From Pseudomonas fluvialis (GTDB taxonomy: Bacteria; Pseudomonadota; Gammaproteobacteria; Pseudomonadales; Pseudomonadaceae), in contig NZ_JACHLL010000007.1 in assembly GCF_014207935.1 (NCBI RefSeq), positions 62,001 to 126,000 of the forward strand: 64,000 bases of DNA, given 5' to 3'. The position numbers and the translations under genes were made by a program. Below the pieces are notes generated by a model. The model had not been told where the DNA came from, searched no databases, and saw only the letters and a program-made list of their open reading frames with translations. This document shows positions 41,921 to 50,626 of the stretch, piece by piece. Position 1 is the first letter of the stretch. Each line of letters begins with the position of its first letter.

Positions 41921-43726
41921 TCAGCGGCTGGCCAGCCAGGCGCGCCAGCCGCCAAAGGCGGTGATGTCGCTGGCGCCTGCGAGCCCATAACCCTCGCAGA
42001 TAAAGCCGGTTTCCCAGCTGCCATCGGCCAGCTGCACCTTGCCCAGCCCCAGGGGCGCCGGGATGCCGGTGAGGAAGGAGCCCAGTTCACTGCTCGGCAG
42101 CTCCCAGACTTCCACGGCAATGGCCGCGCCACCCTCGGCGACCCGAACCATCCCGGGGCGCTGCACCGGGCCCCCGGCCAGGGCGTACAGCCGGTAGTCC
42201 GGCGAGCTCTGCGTGGCCTCAAGCAGACGGCCGCCGCGTTGCCTGAGCTGCCAGTTGAGCTGCAGGCCATCGAGGTGCGCGCCGCACACCACCACGCGGG
42301 CGCTGTCGTGGCGGGCGAGGGTGGCCGGGGCAGGCGACTCCAATGTGCGTTCACCGGACAGAGGAAGGCCATGCTGGCGCTGCAGGGCATCGGCCAGACC
42401 AAGCAGGTACTGGTCGGTGAAGGCACGACCGAACAGGGTCACGCCCCACGGCAGGCCGTTTTGCATGAAGCCGGCTGGCACCGCCACGGCGGCATAGTCG
42501 AGCATGTTCATGAAGTTGGTGTAGTAGCCCAGGTCCGAATTGCGCTTGACCGGTTCGGCGTGCAGCTCGTCCAGGGTCACCGGGCGTGGATAGGCCGGGG
42601 TCAGCACACAGTCCAGATCGGCGATGATGCGGTCGCAGATCGCCTTGAGTGCCTGCAGGCGGTACTGGGCGCGGAAGGTATCGACGCCACTGACGGCGGG
42701 CGCTTTCTCCAGCACGGCCTTGATCACCGGCAGTACGGCATCCGGCTGCTCTTCGATCAGCTTGCCGGCGACGCTGTAGCGCTCGGCCACCCAGGGGCCC
42801 TCGTAGAGCAGACGCGCCGCTTCGAGGAAGGGCGCGAAGTCGATTTCCACTGCTTCGCCACCCAGGGCTTTCAACTGCTCGATTGCCTGCGCGAACAGCG
42901 CCGGGCTTTCCGGGCAACCGAGGAACTCCAGCTGCGCTGGCACGCCGAAGCGAAAGCCAGCGCGCGGCTTGCCGAAGGCGCTGGCATCGTTCCACAGCGG
43001 GTTGGCGCGGCTGTATTCGTCGCGCGCATCCAGTTTGGCGGTCAGCGCCAGCAACTGGCTGGCCTCAAGGGCGGTGGTGGTGAGGTAGGTCACGCAGTCC
43101 AGCGTGCGGCAGGCCGGCACCACGCCGGCGGTCGATATCAGCCCCTTGCTGGCCTTGAGGCCGATCAGGTTGTTCAGCGCCGCCGGCACCCGGCCGCTGC
43201 CTGCGGTGTCGGTGCCCAAGGCAAAGCTGGCCACGCCCAGCGCCACGGTCAGGGCGGAGCCCGCGCTGGAGCCGCCGGACGGGTAATCCGGATGCACGCT
43301 GTTGCGGCATTCACCGTAGGGCGAGCGGGTGCCGTTCAGGCCGGTGGCGAACTGGTCAAGGTTGGTCTTGCCCAGTGGCACGGCGCCGAGGGCGATCAGT
43401 TGCTGGACAACGCTTGCGCTCTCTCCGGGGATATAGGCGAAGGCCGGGCAGGCCGCGGTGGTCGGGATGCCGGCCAGGTCGATATTGTCCTTGATGGCGA
43501 AGGGCACGCCGTACAGTGGCAGCTCGGCCGGTGACTTGGCGTCCAGCGCGGCCAGGTAGGGCTCCAGCTCTGCCTGGCTGAGCAGGTGGATAAACAGGTT
43601 GAACTCGGGATTCAGCGCGGCGGCGCGTTCGCGCAGTTCGCCGATCAGCTGGCGCGGGCTCAGGCTGCCGCTGGTGTAGGCGGCTTTCAGGGCGCCGAGG
43701 CGCAAATCATGGGCAAAGGCGGGCAT
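41921..43726 (-). CDS. atzF: Allophanate hydrolase
   Basis: Amidase-signature enzyme that hydrolyses allophanate to two ammonia and CO2, the last step of guanidine or urea-amidolyase nitrogen release. The catalytic triad is visible: Lys79 in GVPFAIKDN, cis-Ser153 in GGSSAGSA and nucleophile Ser177 in GTDTAGSGR. A C-terminal gamma-glutamylcyclotransferase-like domain (~440-601; VVVCGAHLDGLQLNWQL) completes the AtzF architecture. Its start overlaps the carboxylase stop by one base. Last gene of the guanidine operon. Confidence 0.95.
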   Translation of the reverse strand: MPAFAHDLRLGALKAAYTSGSLSPRQLIGELRERAAALNPEFNLFIHLLSQAELEPYLAALDAKSPAELPLYGVPFAIKDNIDLAGIPTTAACPAFAYIPGESASVVQQLIALGAVPLGKTNLDQFATGLNGTRSPYGECRNSVHPDYPSGGSSAGSALTVALGVASFALGTDTAGSGRVPAALNNLIGLKASKGLISTAGVVPACRTLDCVTYLTTTALEASQLLALTAKLDARDEYSRANPLWNDASAFGKPRAGFRFGVPAQLEFLGCPESPALFAQAIEQLKALGGEAVEIDFAPFLEAARLLYEGPWVAERYSVAGKLIEEQPDAVLPVIKAVLEKAPAVSGVDTFRAQYRLQALKAICDRIIADLDCVLTPAYPRPVTLDELHAEPVKRNSDLGYYTNFMNMLDYAAVAVPAGFMQNGLPWGVTLFGRAFTDQYLLGLADALQRQHGLPLSGERTLESPAPATLARHDSARVVVCGAHLDGLQLNWQLRQRGGRLLEATQSSPDYRLYALAGGPVQRPGMVRVAEGGAAIAVEVWELPSSELGSFLTGIPAPLGLGKVQLADGSWETGFICEGYGLAGASDITAFGGWRAWLASR

Positions 43727-46700
43727 CAGGCTTCCTCCAGAACAACAACACGCTGACCGGCGCGCACCGGGGAACCGGGCTGCACGCGAACTTCACGCAC
43801 CACGCCGTCGCGCGGGGCGGTGAGGGGGATTTCCATCTTCATCGACTCGAGGATCACCAGCACATCGCCGGCTTTCACCGTGCTGCCGGTCTCCACCTGC
43901 ACCTGCCAGAGGTTGCCGGCGATGTGGCTGTCGATGCCATGCTGGCCGGCACCGAGCGGGGCGTCCTCGCCCACATCCGGGCCGACTTCCTCGACCTCGA
44001 AATGCGCCTGGCCGGAGTCGATCCAGCGTTGGCGTTCGGCGGCAAACGCCGCACGCTGTTGGCTGCGGAAGGCGTCGATGCCCGCGGCTTCCTGGCTCAG
44101 GAAGTCCTGATAGTCGGCCAGGGCCAGTTCGCTGTCCTCGATGCGCAGTTCATAGCGGCCCAGCGGGAAGTCGCGGCGGATCTGCAGCAGCTCCTCGGCC
44201 GAGACCGGGTAGAAGCGGATCTGGTCGAAGAAGCGCAGCAGCCAGGGCTTGCCGTTGAACGCGGCCACTTCGCGGTAGCGGTTCCACATCTGCAGGGTAC
44301 GGCCGACGAACTGGTAGCCGCCGGGGCCTTCCATGCCGTACACGCACATGTAGGCGCCGCCGATGCCCACCGAGTTCTCGGCAGTCCAGGTGCGCGCCGG
44401 GTTGTACTTGGTGGTGACCAGGCGGTGGCGCGGGTCCAGCGGGGTGGCCACCGGCGCGCCGAGGTAGACGTCGCCCAGGCCCATTACCAGGTAGCTGGCA
44501 TCGAACACCGTACGGTAGACCTCATCCAGGTTGGGCAGGTCGTTGATGCGGCGGATGAATTCCAGGTTGCTCGGGCACCAGGGCGCGTCCTTGCGCACCG
44601 TGGTCATGTATTTCTCGATGGCCAGTTGGCAGGCCGGGTCGTCCCAGGACAGCGGCAGGTAGACGATGCGCGACGGCACGCGCAGGTCGGTGGCGTTGCA
44701 CACCGCATCCCACTCGCCGATCACCGCAGCGAGCAATCTGGCTAGCGACAGGGTTTCCGGCTGGTAGTGCACCTGCAGGGAGCGGATGCCGGGCGTCAGA
44801 TCAATCACACCATCGAGGTTCTTCGCCTCCAGTGCCTGCATCAGCGCATGGCCGCGGAAGCGCAGGACGAGGTCCAGTTCCGGCTGGCCGATTTCCAGCA
44901 GCAGGTGGGTGTCGCCGGAGAGGCGGGCTACCAGGCGCTTGTCGAGGCTGCCGATGTCCAGCACCACTGGCGGCTCCAGCGGGATCGGCTGCCAGTCGAC
45001 GGGCACGGCCTGCAGTCCGGCAACTTCTGCATGGCGGGCCCTGGCCAGCTGGCGGGCGGTGTCGATATTCACCGGCACGAAGCGCAGCTTGTCGCCGGCC
45101 TTGAGCTGGCCGAGCTGCCATAGGTCGGCCTCGATGATGGTTACCGGGCAGACGAAGCCGCCTAGGCTCGGGCCATCAGGTCCAAGAATGACAGGCATAT
45201 CGCCGGTGAAGTCCACCGCGCCGATGGCGTAGGGGTTGTCGTGGATATTCGACGGATGCAGGCCGGCTTCGCCGCCGCTGTCGCGCACCCACTCCGGTTT
45301 CGGGCCGATCAGGCGCACGCCGGTGCGGCTGGAGTTGAAGTGCACTTCCCAGTCGGTGGCGAGGAAGGTGTCGATATAGGCCGGGGTGAAGTATTCCGGC
45401 GCGCCGTGCGGGCCGTAGATCACCCGCAGTTCACGTACGGCGGGCAGGGCAGTACAGAGTGCGGCGGGCAACTGTGCGCCGTTGCTCGTATCGCCGAGAG
45501 GCGGAATATGCAGCACATCGCCGGCACGCAGAGCGCGGCCGCCGTGGCCGCCGAACTGGCCGAGGGTAAAGGTACTTTTGCTGCCCAGGTATTCCGGTAC
45601 CTGCAGGCCGCCGCGCAGGGTGAGATAGGCGCGTGCGCCGCTGCCGTCGATGGTGCCGAGGCTCAGGGTGCTGCCGGCCTTGATCAGCAGCGCGGTGTTT
45701 ATCGGCTGCGCCACACCGTCCAGCGTCACCGGGATATCGGCGCCGGTCACCGCCACCACCGCCTCGGTGTTGAAGCGCAGCAGCGGGCCGCTCATGGTGA
45801 TTTCCAGGCCGGCGGCGCCTTCGTCATTGCCCAGCAGGCGGTTGCCCAGGCGCAGGGCACGGTCGTCCATCGGCCCGGAGGGCGGTACGCCGACAGCCCA
45901 GTAGCCGAGGCGGCCGGGGAAGTCCTGCACTGTGGTCTGGGTGCCGGCAGACAGCACTTCGAAGGTGCTGGCGCGGTAGGCCAGGCCTTCCAGGCAGCGG
46001 GTCCAGGGATTGCCTTCGGCGAAGGGCGCGTCACTGATGATCTGACGCAGGTACTGGCGGTTGGTTTCCGCGCCGTACAGCAGGGTATCGGCCAGGGCCT
46101 GGCTGAGGGCGGCGCTGGCCTGCTCGCGAGTCGGCGCCCAGGTGATGAGCTTGGCGATCATTGGGTCGAAGTAGGGCGGAATCTCGCAGCCGGCTTCGAC
46201 CCAGGTATCGATGCGCAAAGCTTTGCCATCGGCTTCGGGGAAGCTGACGGCGGTGAGCAGGCCGGGGCAGGGCTGGAAGTCGCGGCCCGGGTCTTCGGCA
46301 TACAGGCGCGCCTGGATGGCGTGGCCGCTGGGTTTCAGTTCTTGCGCCAGTTCGCTCAGCGGCGGCAGATCGCCGGCCGCCAGCTCGATCATCCAGCGCA
46401 CCAGGTCGACGCCCCACACCTGCTCGGTGACGCCATGCTCGACCTGCAGGCGGGTGTTCACTTCGAGGAAGTAGAAGCGCTCGGCCTCGCTGTCGTAGAC
46501 GAACTCCACGGTGCCGGCGCTGCGGTAATTCACGGCCTTGGCCAGCTTGATCGCCGCCGCGCAGAGCTCCTCGGCCATGCCGGCCGGCAGGTTGGGTGCC
46601 GGGGTTTCTTCCAGCACCTTCTGGTTGCGCCGCTGCACCGAGCAGTCGCGTACGCCGAGGGCGAGGACATCACCCTGGCCGTCGCCAAATACCTGCACTT

Positions 46701-47325
46701 CCAGATGGCGGGCGCGCTGGATGTACTTCTCGATGAACACGCCGCTGTCGCTGAAGTTGTTCTGGCCCAGGCGCTTGACCGCCTCGAAGGCATCCGAGAG
46801 TTCTTCCGCGCTGCGGCACACGCGCATGCCGATGCCGCCACCGCCGGCGGTGCTTTTCAGCATCACCGGGTAGCCGACCGCTTCACCGGCCCTGAGCGCG
46901 GCGTCGAGGTTTTCCAGCAGCTCGGTGCCTTCCAGCATCGGCACGCCGTGCTGCTTGGCCAACGCGCGGGCGGTGTGCTTGAGGCCGAAAACGCGCAATT
47001 GTTCTGGAGTGGGGCCGACAAAGGCGATACCGGCAGCCTCGCAGGCTTCGGCGAAGGCGGCGTTTTCGGAGAGGAAGCCGTAGCCGGGGTGGATGGCTTT
47101 GGCGCCGCTGCGCCTGGCGATCTCCAGAATCTTGTCGACCACCAGATAGGTAGTGGCCGCCGGGCCTTCGCCCAGGCTATGGGCCTCATCGGCCTGCTGC
47201 AGATGCAGGCTGGCGACGTCGGCTTCGGAGTAAACGGCCACGCCCTTTACGTCGAGCTGGTGCAGGGTGCGCAGGATGCGGCAGGCAATGGCGCCGCGGT
47301 TGGCGATCAGGAGTTTGTCGAACAT
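43726..47325 (-). CDS. uca: Biotin-dependent urea/guanidine carboxylase
   Basis: Large 1,199-residue carboxylase. Biotin carboxylase domain at ~1-450 (LIANRGAIACRILRT, KSTAGGGGIGMRV, VNTRLQVEHGVTE), then KipI/KipA-like carboxyltransferase at ~470-1,050 (FPGRLGYWAVGVPPSGPMDD, GDMPVILGPDGPSLGGF), and the biotin carrier with Lys1163 in ESMKMEIP. Annotated by tradition as urea carboxylase; the DUF1989 partners and guanidine riboswitches argue that the physiological substrate is guanidine. Start at 47325, after GAGGA; the earlier ATG at 47379 lies in the REP-proximal spacer. Confidence 0.95.
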   Translation of the reverse strand: MFDKLLIANRGAIACRILRTLHQLDVKGVAVYSEADVASLHLQQADEAHSLGEGPAATTYLVVDKILEIARRSGAKAIHPGYGFLSENAAFAEACEAAGIAFVGPTPEQLRVFGLKHTARALAKQHGVPMLEGTELLENLDAALRAGEAVGYPVMLKSTAGGGGIGMRVCRSAEELSDAFEAVKRLGQNNFSDSGVFIEKYIQRARHLEVQVFGDGQGDVLALGVRDCSVQRRNQKVLEETPAPNLPAGMAEELCAAAIKLAKAVNYRSAGTVEFVYDSEAERFYFLEVNTRLQVEHGVTEQVWGVDLVRWMIELAAGDLPPLSELAQELKPSGHAIQARLYAEDPGRDFQPCPGLLTAVSFPEADGKALRIDTWVEAGCEIPPYFDPMIAKLITWAPTREQASAALSQALADTLLYGAETNRQYLRQIISDAPFAEGNPWTRCLEGLAYRASTFEVLSAGTQTTVQDFPGRLGYWAVGVPPSGPMDDRALRLGNRLLGNDEGAAGLEITMSGPLLRFNTEAVVAVTGADIPVTLDGVAQPINTALLIKAGSTLSLGTIDGSGARAYLTLRGGLQVPEYLGSKSTFTLGQFGGHGGRALRAGDVLHIPPLGDTSNGAQLPAALCTALPAVRELRVIYGPHGAPEYFTPAYIDTFLATDWEVHFNSSRTGVRLIGPKPEWVRDSGGEAGLHPSNIHDNPYAIGAVDFTGDMPVILGPDGPSLGGFVCPVTIIEADLWQLGQLKAGDKLRFVPVNIDTARQLARARHAEVAGLQAVPVDWQPIPLEPPVVLDIGSLDKRLVARLSGDTHLLLEIGQPELDLVLRFRGHALMQALEAKNLDGVIDLTPGIRSLQVHYQPETLSLARLLAAVIGEWDAVCNATDLRVPSRIVYLPLSWDDPACQLAIEKYMTTVRKDAPWCPSNLEFIRRINDLPNLDEVYRTVFDASYLVMGLGDVYLGAPVATPLDPRHRLVTTKYNPARTWTAENSVGIGGAYMCVYGMEGPGGYQFVGRTLQMWNRYREVAAFNGKPWLLRFFDQIRFYPVSAEELLQIRRDFPLGRYELRIEDSELALADYQDFLSQEAAGIDAFRSQQRAAFAAERQRWIDSGQAHFEVEEVGPDVGEDAPLGAGQHGIDSHIAGNLWQVQVETGSTVKAGDVLVILESMKMEIPLTAPRDGVVREVRVQPGSPVRAGQRVVVLEEA

Positions 47326-47404
47326 TCGAGGAGTCCTCGAAGGAGGCGGGTCGTCCCGCCGGTATTCGGTCTGCACCACGGTCGTCCGGGGTGTGAATGC
47401 TTTG

Positions 47405-47490
47405 CTCCCTCTCCCCGTTGGGGAGAGGGTTGGGGTGAGGAAACGAGGTTAAAGCCCCTCACCCCCGCCCTTTCCCAGAGGGAGAGGGGG
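47405..47490. repeat. REP-type palindromic element 1
   Basis: CCCTCTCCCC-GTT-GGGGAGAGGG forms one perfect hairpin, CCCTTTCCC-AGA-GGGAGAGGG a second; between them GGGGTGAGG and CCTCACCCC can pair over a short centre. The inverted doublet is the usual REP/REPIN plan of Pseudomonas. It occupies the gap between the two DUF1989 genes and the carboxylase gene, within one operon. A second copy is at 50,521. Confidence 0.85.
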
Positions 47491-47504
47491 TTGTCCGAGT
47501 GATC

Positions 47505-48140
47505 TCACTCCCATACCAGCACCTCGGCTGGAGTCGGGTTGTAGGCGTTGCAGGGGTTGTTCAGCTGCGGGCAGTTGGAGATCAGCACGATCACGTCCAT
47601 GTGCGCCTTGAGCTCCACGTACTTGCCCGGGGCCGAGAGGCCATCCTCGAAGGTCAGGCCGCCTTCCGGGGTGACCGGCACATTCATGAAAAAGTTGATG
47701 TTGGCGCCGAGGTCGCGCTTGCTCAGCCGGCCGTCGTGCAGCGCGCCGCGCAGGAAGTTGTCGCGGCAGCTGTGCATGTAGCGCTTTTCCAGGGCATAGC
47801 GGACGGTGTTGCTCTCCTGGGCGCAGGCGCCGCCGAGGGTGTCGTGGCGGCCGCAGGTGTCGGCGGTGATGGTCAGCAGCGGGTTGCCGAGGTTGGACCA
47901 GAGCACGGTGCCGGTGGTCAGGTACACGCTGTTCTGCTTGCGCAGGGTGCGCTGCGGGTCGTAGCGCTCGCGCGGGTTCTTTGCGCTGAAGAACAGGGTG
48001 TCGACGGCCTGGTTGCCTTCCAGGTCGAGTAGGCGCAGGGTCTGCCCGGCCTTGACCTCGAACAGGTATGGCTCGCCGGCCGGGATCACATGGCGGAACA
48101 CGGCGGCCTCGGGATGCAGGGTGCTTTCGATCAGGCTCAT
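47505..48140 (-). CDS. DUF1989 protein (urea carboxylase-associated protein 1 type), deiminase subunit
   Basis: 211-residue DUF1989 protein. With its neighbour it corresponds to the two-subunit carboxyguanidine deiminase (CgdAB) that converts carboxyguanidine to allophanate and ammonia. Metal-site-like residues are seen in TADTCGRHDTLGGACAQE, with Cys and His spaced as in the family, and in INFFMNVPV. Start at 48140 (MSLIESTLHPEA). It follows the second DUF1989 gene by 11 bp and precedes REP element 1. Confidence 0.9.
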   Translation of the reverse strand: MSLIESTLHPEAAVFRHVIPAGEPYLFEVKAGQTLRLLDLEGNQAVDTLFFSAKNPRERYDPQRTLRKQNSVYLTTGTVLWSNLGNPLLTITADTCGRHDTLGGACAQESNTVRYALEKRYMHSCRDNFLRGALHDGRLSKRDLGANINFFMNVPVTPEGGLTFEDGLSAPGKYVELKAHMDVIVLISNCPQLNNPCNAYNPTPAEVLVWE

Positions 48141-48151
48141 GGCGCCGCTCC

Positions 48152-48880
48152 TTACAGGTAAAGCCGTTCGGTATTGTGGAAGCCGCGGCCGTTTTCCGGA
48201 CGCGAGGTGCGGCAGAGCACGCTGATGCCATCGCTCTGCACCTGCTGCCAGCTGAGCTGCACTGGCTTGGGCGCGTACTGCGGATTCGGGTCCATCGGGT
48301 GTTCCAGGGCGGTGAGCACCACCAGGGTGTCCATCGGCGCATACAGCTCGATGTAGTCGCCGGCTTTGGAGTTGCCGGCTTCGAAGTGGAAACAGCCGTC
48401 GCCATCGACCGTGACCTTGCTGAACAGGTTGAGGTTCATCAGCAGGTCGGCGAGGCCAAGGTCCCACTTGCCCAGTTCTACCAGCAGGTTGTCCATGCCA
48501 TTGCGGAAGAAGCCGTTGCGCAGCTCCTGATAGCGGCCCTGGCCGTACTTCTCGGCCACTTCTGCCGCGTTCAGCAGGCCGCCAATGCTGTCATGCCAGC
48601 CGCAGGTGTCGGCAGTTATGGCCGCGAGGATTCTGCCCATATCCGAGTACAGGCAGTGGCCGGCGGTGAGCCTGGCGGTGTGCTGGCACTTGAGGGTGTC
48701 CGGCAGGTTCAGGCGCTCGCTTTTCTCATGGGCATTGAGCAGCAGCAGGCTGACGTTGGCGCCGCCTTCGATATCGGTGATGCGCAGCAGCTGGCCGCGC
48801 TTGAGGACGAAGGAGGTGTGGCCGCCTCCGGGCACGAGTTCCTCGTACAGCGTGGGGCGCAGGGTGAGTGCAGCGGTCAT
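48152..48880 (-). CDS. DUF1989 protein (urea carboxylase-associated protein 2 type), deiminase subunit
   Basis: 242-residue paralogue of the downstream protein, presumed second subunit of carboxyguanidine deiminase. It shares TADTCGWHDSIGG and the LNLFSKVTV region, with distinct termini. Encoded 10 bp after the transporter ATPase gene. I do not assign the A or B letter of CgdAB to either paralogue because I cannot compare them with the characterised proteins here. Confidence 0.9.
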   Translation of the reverse strand: MTAALTLRPTLYEELVPGGGHTSFVLKRGQLLRITDIEGGANVSLLLLNAHEKSERLNLPDTLKCQHTARLTAGHCLYSDMGRILAAITADTCGWHDSIGGLLNAAEVAEKYGQGRYQELRNGFFRNGMDNLLVELGKWDLGLADLLMNLNLFSKVTVDGDGCFHFEAGNSKAGDYIELYAPMDTLVVLTALEHPMDPNPQYAPKPVQLSWQQVQSDGISVLCRTSRPENGRGFHNTERLYL

Positions 48881-48890
48881 GGGATGCTCC

Positions 48891-49685
48891 TTACAGGGCC
48901 GGTTGCAGGTCGCCGGTGATGTGCGCCGGCAACGCCGCGACGGCGGCGCGCTGGGCGCGGCGGTCGCTGTTCAGGGGGATGTCGTAGGTGATGCGCGCGC
49001 CGAAGGCGTTCGGCGCATGCGGATCGATGCGGGTCTTGTCGAACACCAGCAGGCGGGTGCCGAGGCTGAAACCCTCACTCAGATCATGGGTGACCATGAA
49101 AACGGTCAGGCCGGTCTCGTGCCACAGTTCCAGCAGCAGGGCGTGCATGTCCTTGCGGATGCCCGGGTCCAGCGCGCCGAAGGGTTCGTCGAGCAGCAGC
49201 ACGCGTGGCTTCATGATCAGCGCCTGGGCGATGGCCAGACGCTGCTGCATGCCGCCGGAAAGCTGGCTGGGGTACTTGTCCAGGGCATGGCCGAGGCCGA
49301 CCTTGCGCAGAATGGTTTCGGCCTGGGCGCGGGCGTCGCGCTTGGCGGCGCCGAACAGCCTGCCGAGCAGTGGCGAGCGTGGCAGCTCCAGGCCGATGGC
49401 GACGTTGTCCAGCACGGAGAGGTGCGGGAACACCGAGTAGCGCTGGAACACCACGCCGCGGCTGCTGTCCGGCTCGCCGGGCAGTGCTTGGCCGGCCAGC
49501 AGGATTTCCCCCTTGCTCGGCCGTTCCTGGCCCAGCAGCAGGCGCAGGAAGGTCGACTTGCCGCAGCCGGAGGCGCCGACCAGCGTGCAGAACTCGCCTT
49601 CGTTGATCGACAGGTTCAGGCGTTCGAGTACGACCTGATCGCCGTACTCCTGCCAGACATTCTTCACCTCGATGAACGCACTCAT
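48891..49685 (-). CDS. ABC transporter ATPase, guanidine locus
   Basis: Nitrate/sulfonate-type importer ATPase, 264 residues: Walker A GASGCGKST, Q-loop, signature LSGGMQQRLAIAQAL, Walker B VLLLDEPFGALD, and switch His in MVTHDLSEG. Encoded between the permease (four-base overlap) and the deiminase genes, so it energises uptake of the substrate of this operon, predicted to be guanidine or a guanidine-yielding compound. Confidence 0.93.
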   Translation of the reverse strand: MSAFIEVKNVWQEYGDQVVLERLNLSINEGEFCTLVGASGCGKSTFLRLLLGQERPSKGEILLAGQALPGEPDSSRGVVFQRYSVFPHLSVLDNVAIGLELPRSPLLGRLFGAAKRDARAQAETILRKVGLGHALDKYPSQLSGGMQQRLAIAQALIMKPRVLLLDEPFGALDPGIRKDMHALLLELWHETGLTVFMVTHDLSEGFSLGTRLLVFDKTRIDPHAPNAFGARITYDIPLNSDRRAQRAAVAALPAHITGDLQPAL

Positions 49686-50497
49686 GCCTTGGCTCCTTCA
49701 TACCAGGGGAAGCACAGGCGGGTGAGCTGGCGCAGCCCAAGGTCCATCAGCCAGGCGAGCAGAGTGATCCACACCACGTACGGCAGGATCACGTCCATCG
49801 CCATGTAACGGCGCACGAGGAAGATGCGATAGCCGAGGCCGTCGGTACTGGCGATGGCTTCGGCGGCGATGAGGAACAGCCAGGCCGAGCCCAGCACCAG
49901 GCGCAGGGCGATCAGCAGGCGCGGCAGCAGTTGCGGCAGCACCACGCGCAGAATCAGCGTCCAGGTGCTGGCGCCGAGGGTCTGCGCCTTGATCAGGATT
50001 TCCTGAGGGATTTCGCGGGCGCGCTGATCCAGATCACGGGCTAACACGGGAGTAATGCCGATAACGATCAGCATCACCTTGGACAGTTCTCCCAGGCCAA
50101 AGACGATAAACAGGATCGGCAGTATCGCCAGCGGTGGCACCATCGACAGCACGGTGAGCAGCGGCGACAGCGGCGCACGGAAGAGCGGCAGGATGCCGGC
50201 AGCGATACCCAGGCATAGCCCCGCCAGGGCCGCGATACCGATGCCCATACCCAGGCGCGACAGGCTGGCAGCGCTGTCCTGCCAGAACAGGTATTCGCCG
50301 CTGCGCTTGTCCTCGGTGAAGGCCAGGCGGTCGATGGCGCTGACCATCTGGCTGGCACTGGGCAGCAGCTTGTCGTTGGGGTTGTCCGTCAGCCGTGCTG
50401 CCGAGCCCGTAAAGTAGGCAAACAGCAGCAGGGCGAAGGGCAACAGGATCAGCAGCAGGCGGCCGCCGCGGTCCGGGTGTCGGTTGATCAGGCGCAT
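49682..50497 (-). CDS. ABC transporter permease, guanidine locus
   Basis: Inner-membrane permease of the nitrate/taurine (BPD_transp_1) type, 271 residues with six predicted helices (LLLILLPFALLLFAYFTGS at the N-terminus) and the EAA loop near QEILIKAQTLGASTWTLILR. Start at 50497; the open frame continuing to 50584 enters the REP element. Separated from the binding-protein gene by REP element 2 and coupled to the ATPase gene by ATGA. Confidence 0.92.
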   Translation of the reverse strand: MRLINRHPDRGGRLLLILLPFALLLFAYFTGSAARLTDNPNDKLLPSASQMVSAIDRLAFTEDKRSGEYLFWQDSAASLSRLGMGIGIAALAGLCLGIAAGILPLFRAPLSPLLTVLSMVPPLAILPILFIVFGLGELSKVMLIVIGITPVLARDLDQRAREIPQEILIKAQTLGASTWTLILRVVLPQLLPRLLIALRLVLGSAWLFLIAAEAIASTDGLGYRIFLVRRYMAMDVILPYVVWITLLAWLMDLGLRQLTRLCFPWYEGAKA

Positions 50498-50520
50498 GGC
50501 GCTTCCTCGGGATTCGGCAT

Positions 50521-50612
50521 TCCCCTCTCCCTTTGGGAGAGGGGCGGGGGTGAGGGGTTCCAAGCAGCTCGGAGTTCCCCTCACCCCAACCCTCTCCCGG
50601 AGGGAGAGGGGG
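50521..50612. repeat. REP-type palindromic element 2
   Basis: CCCCTCTCCC-TTT-GGGAGAGGGG, then GGGGGTGAGGGG, a 15-bp centre, CCCCTCACCCC and CCCTCTCCC-GGA-GGGAGAGGG. Same plan as the element at 47,405. It lies between the stop of the binding-protein gene and the start of the permease gene and would form very stable hairpins in the mRNA. Confidence 0.85.
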
Positions 50613-50626
50613 CTATCAGCAGGCGC

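Noticed and set aside
45241..47502. 753-residue plus-strand open frame over the carboxylase
   Set aside because: Antisense shadow of the biotin carboxylase domain, without a ribosome-binding site.
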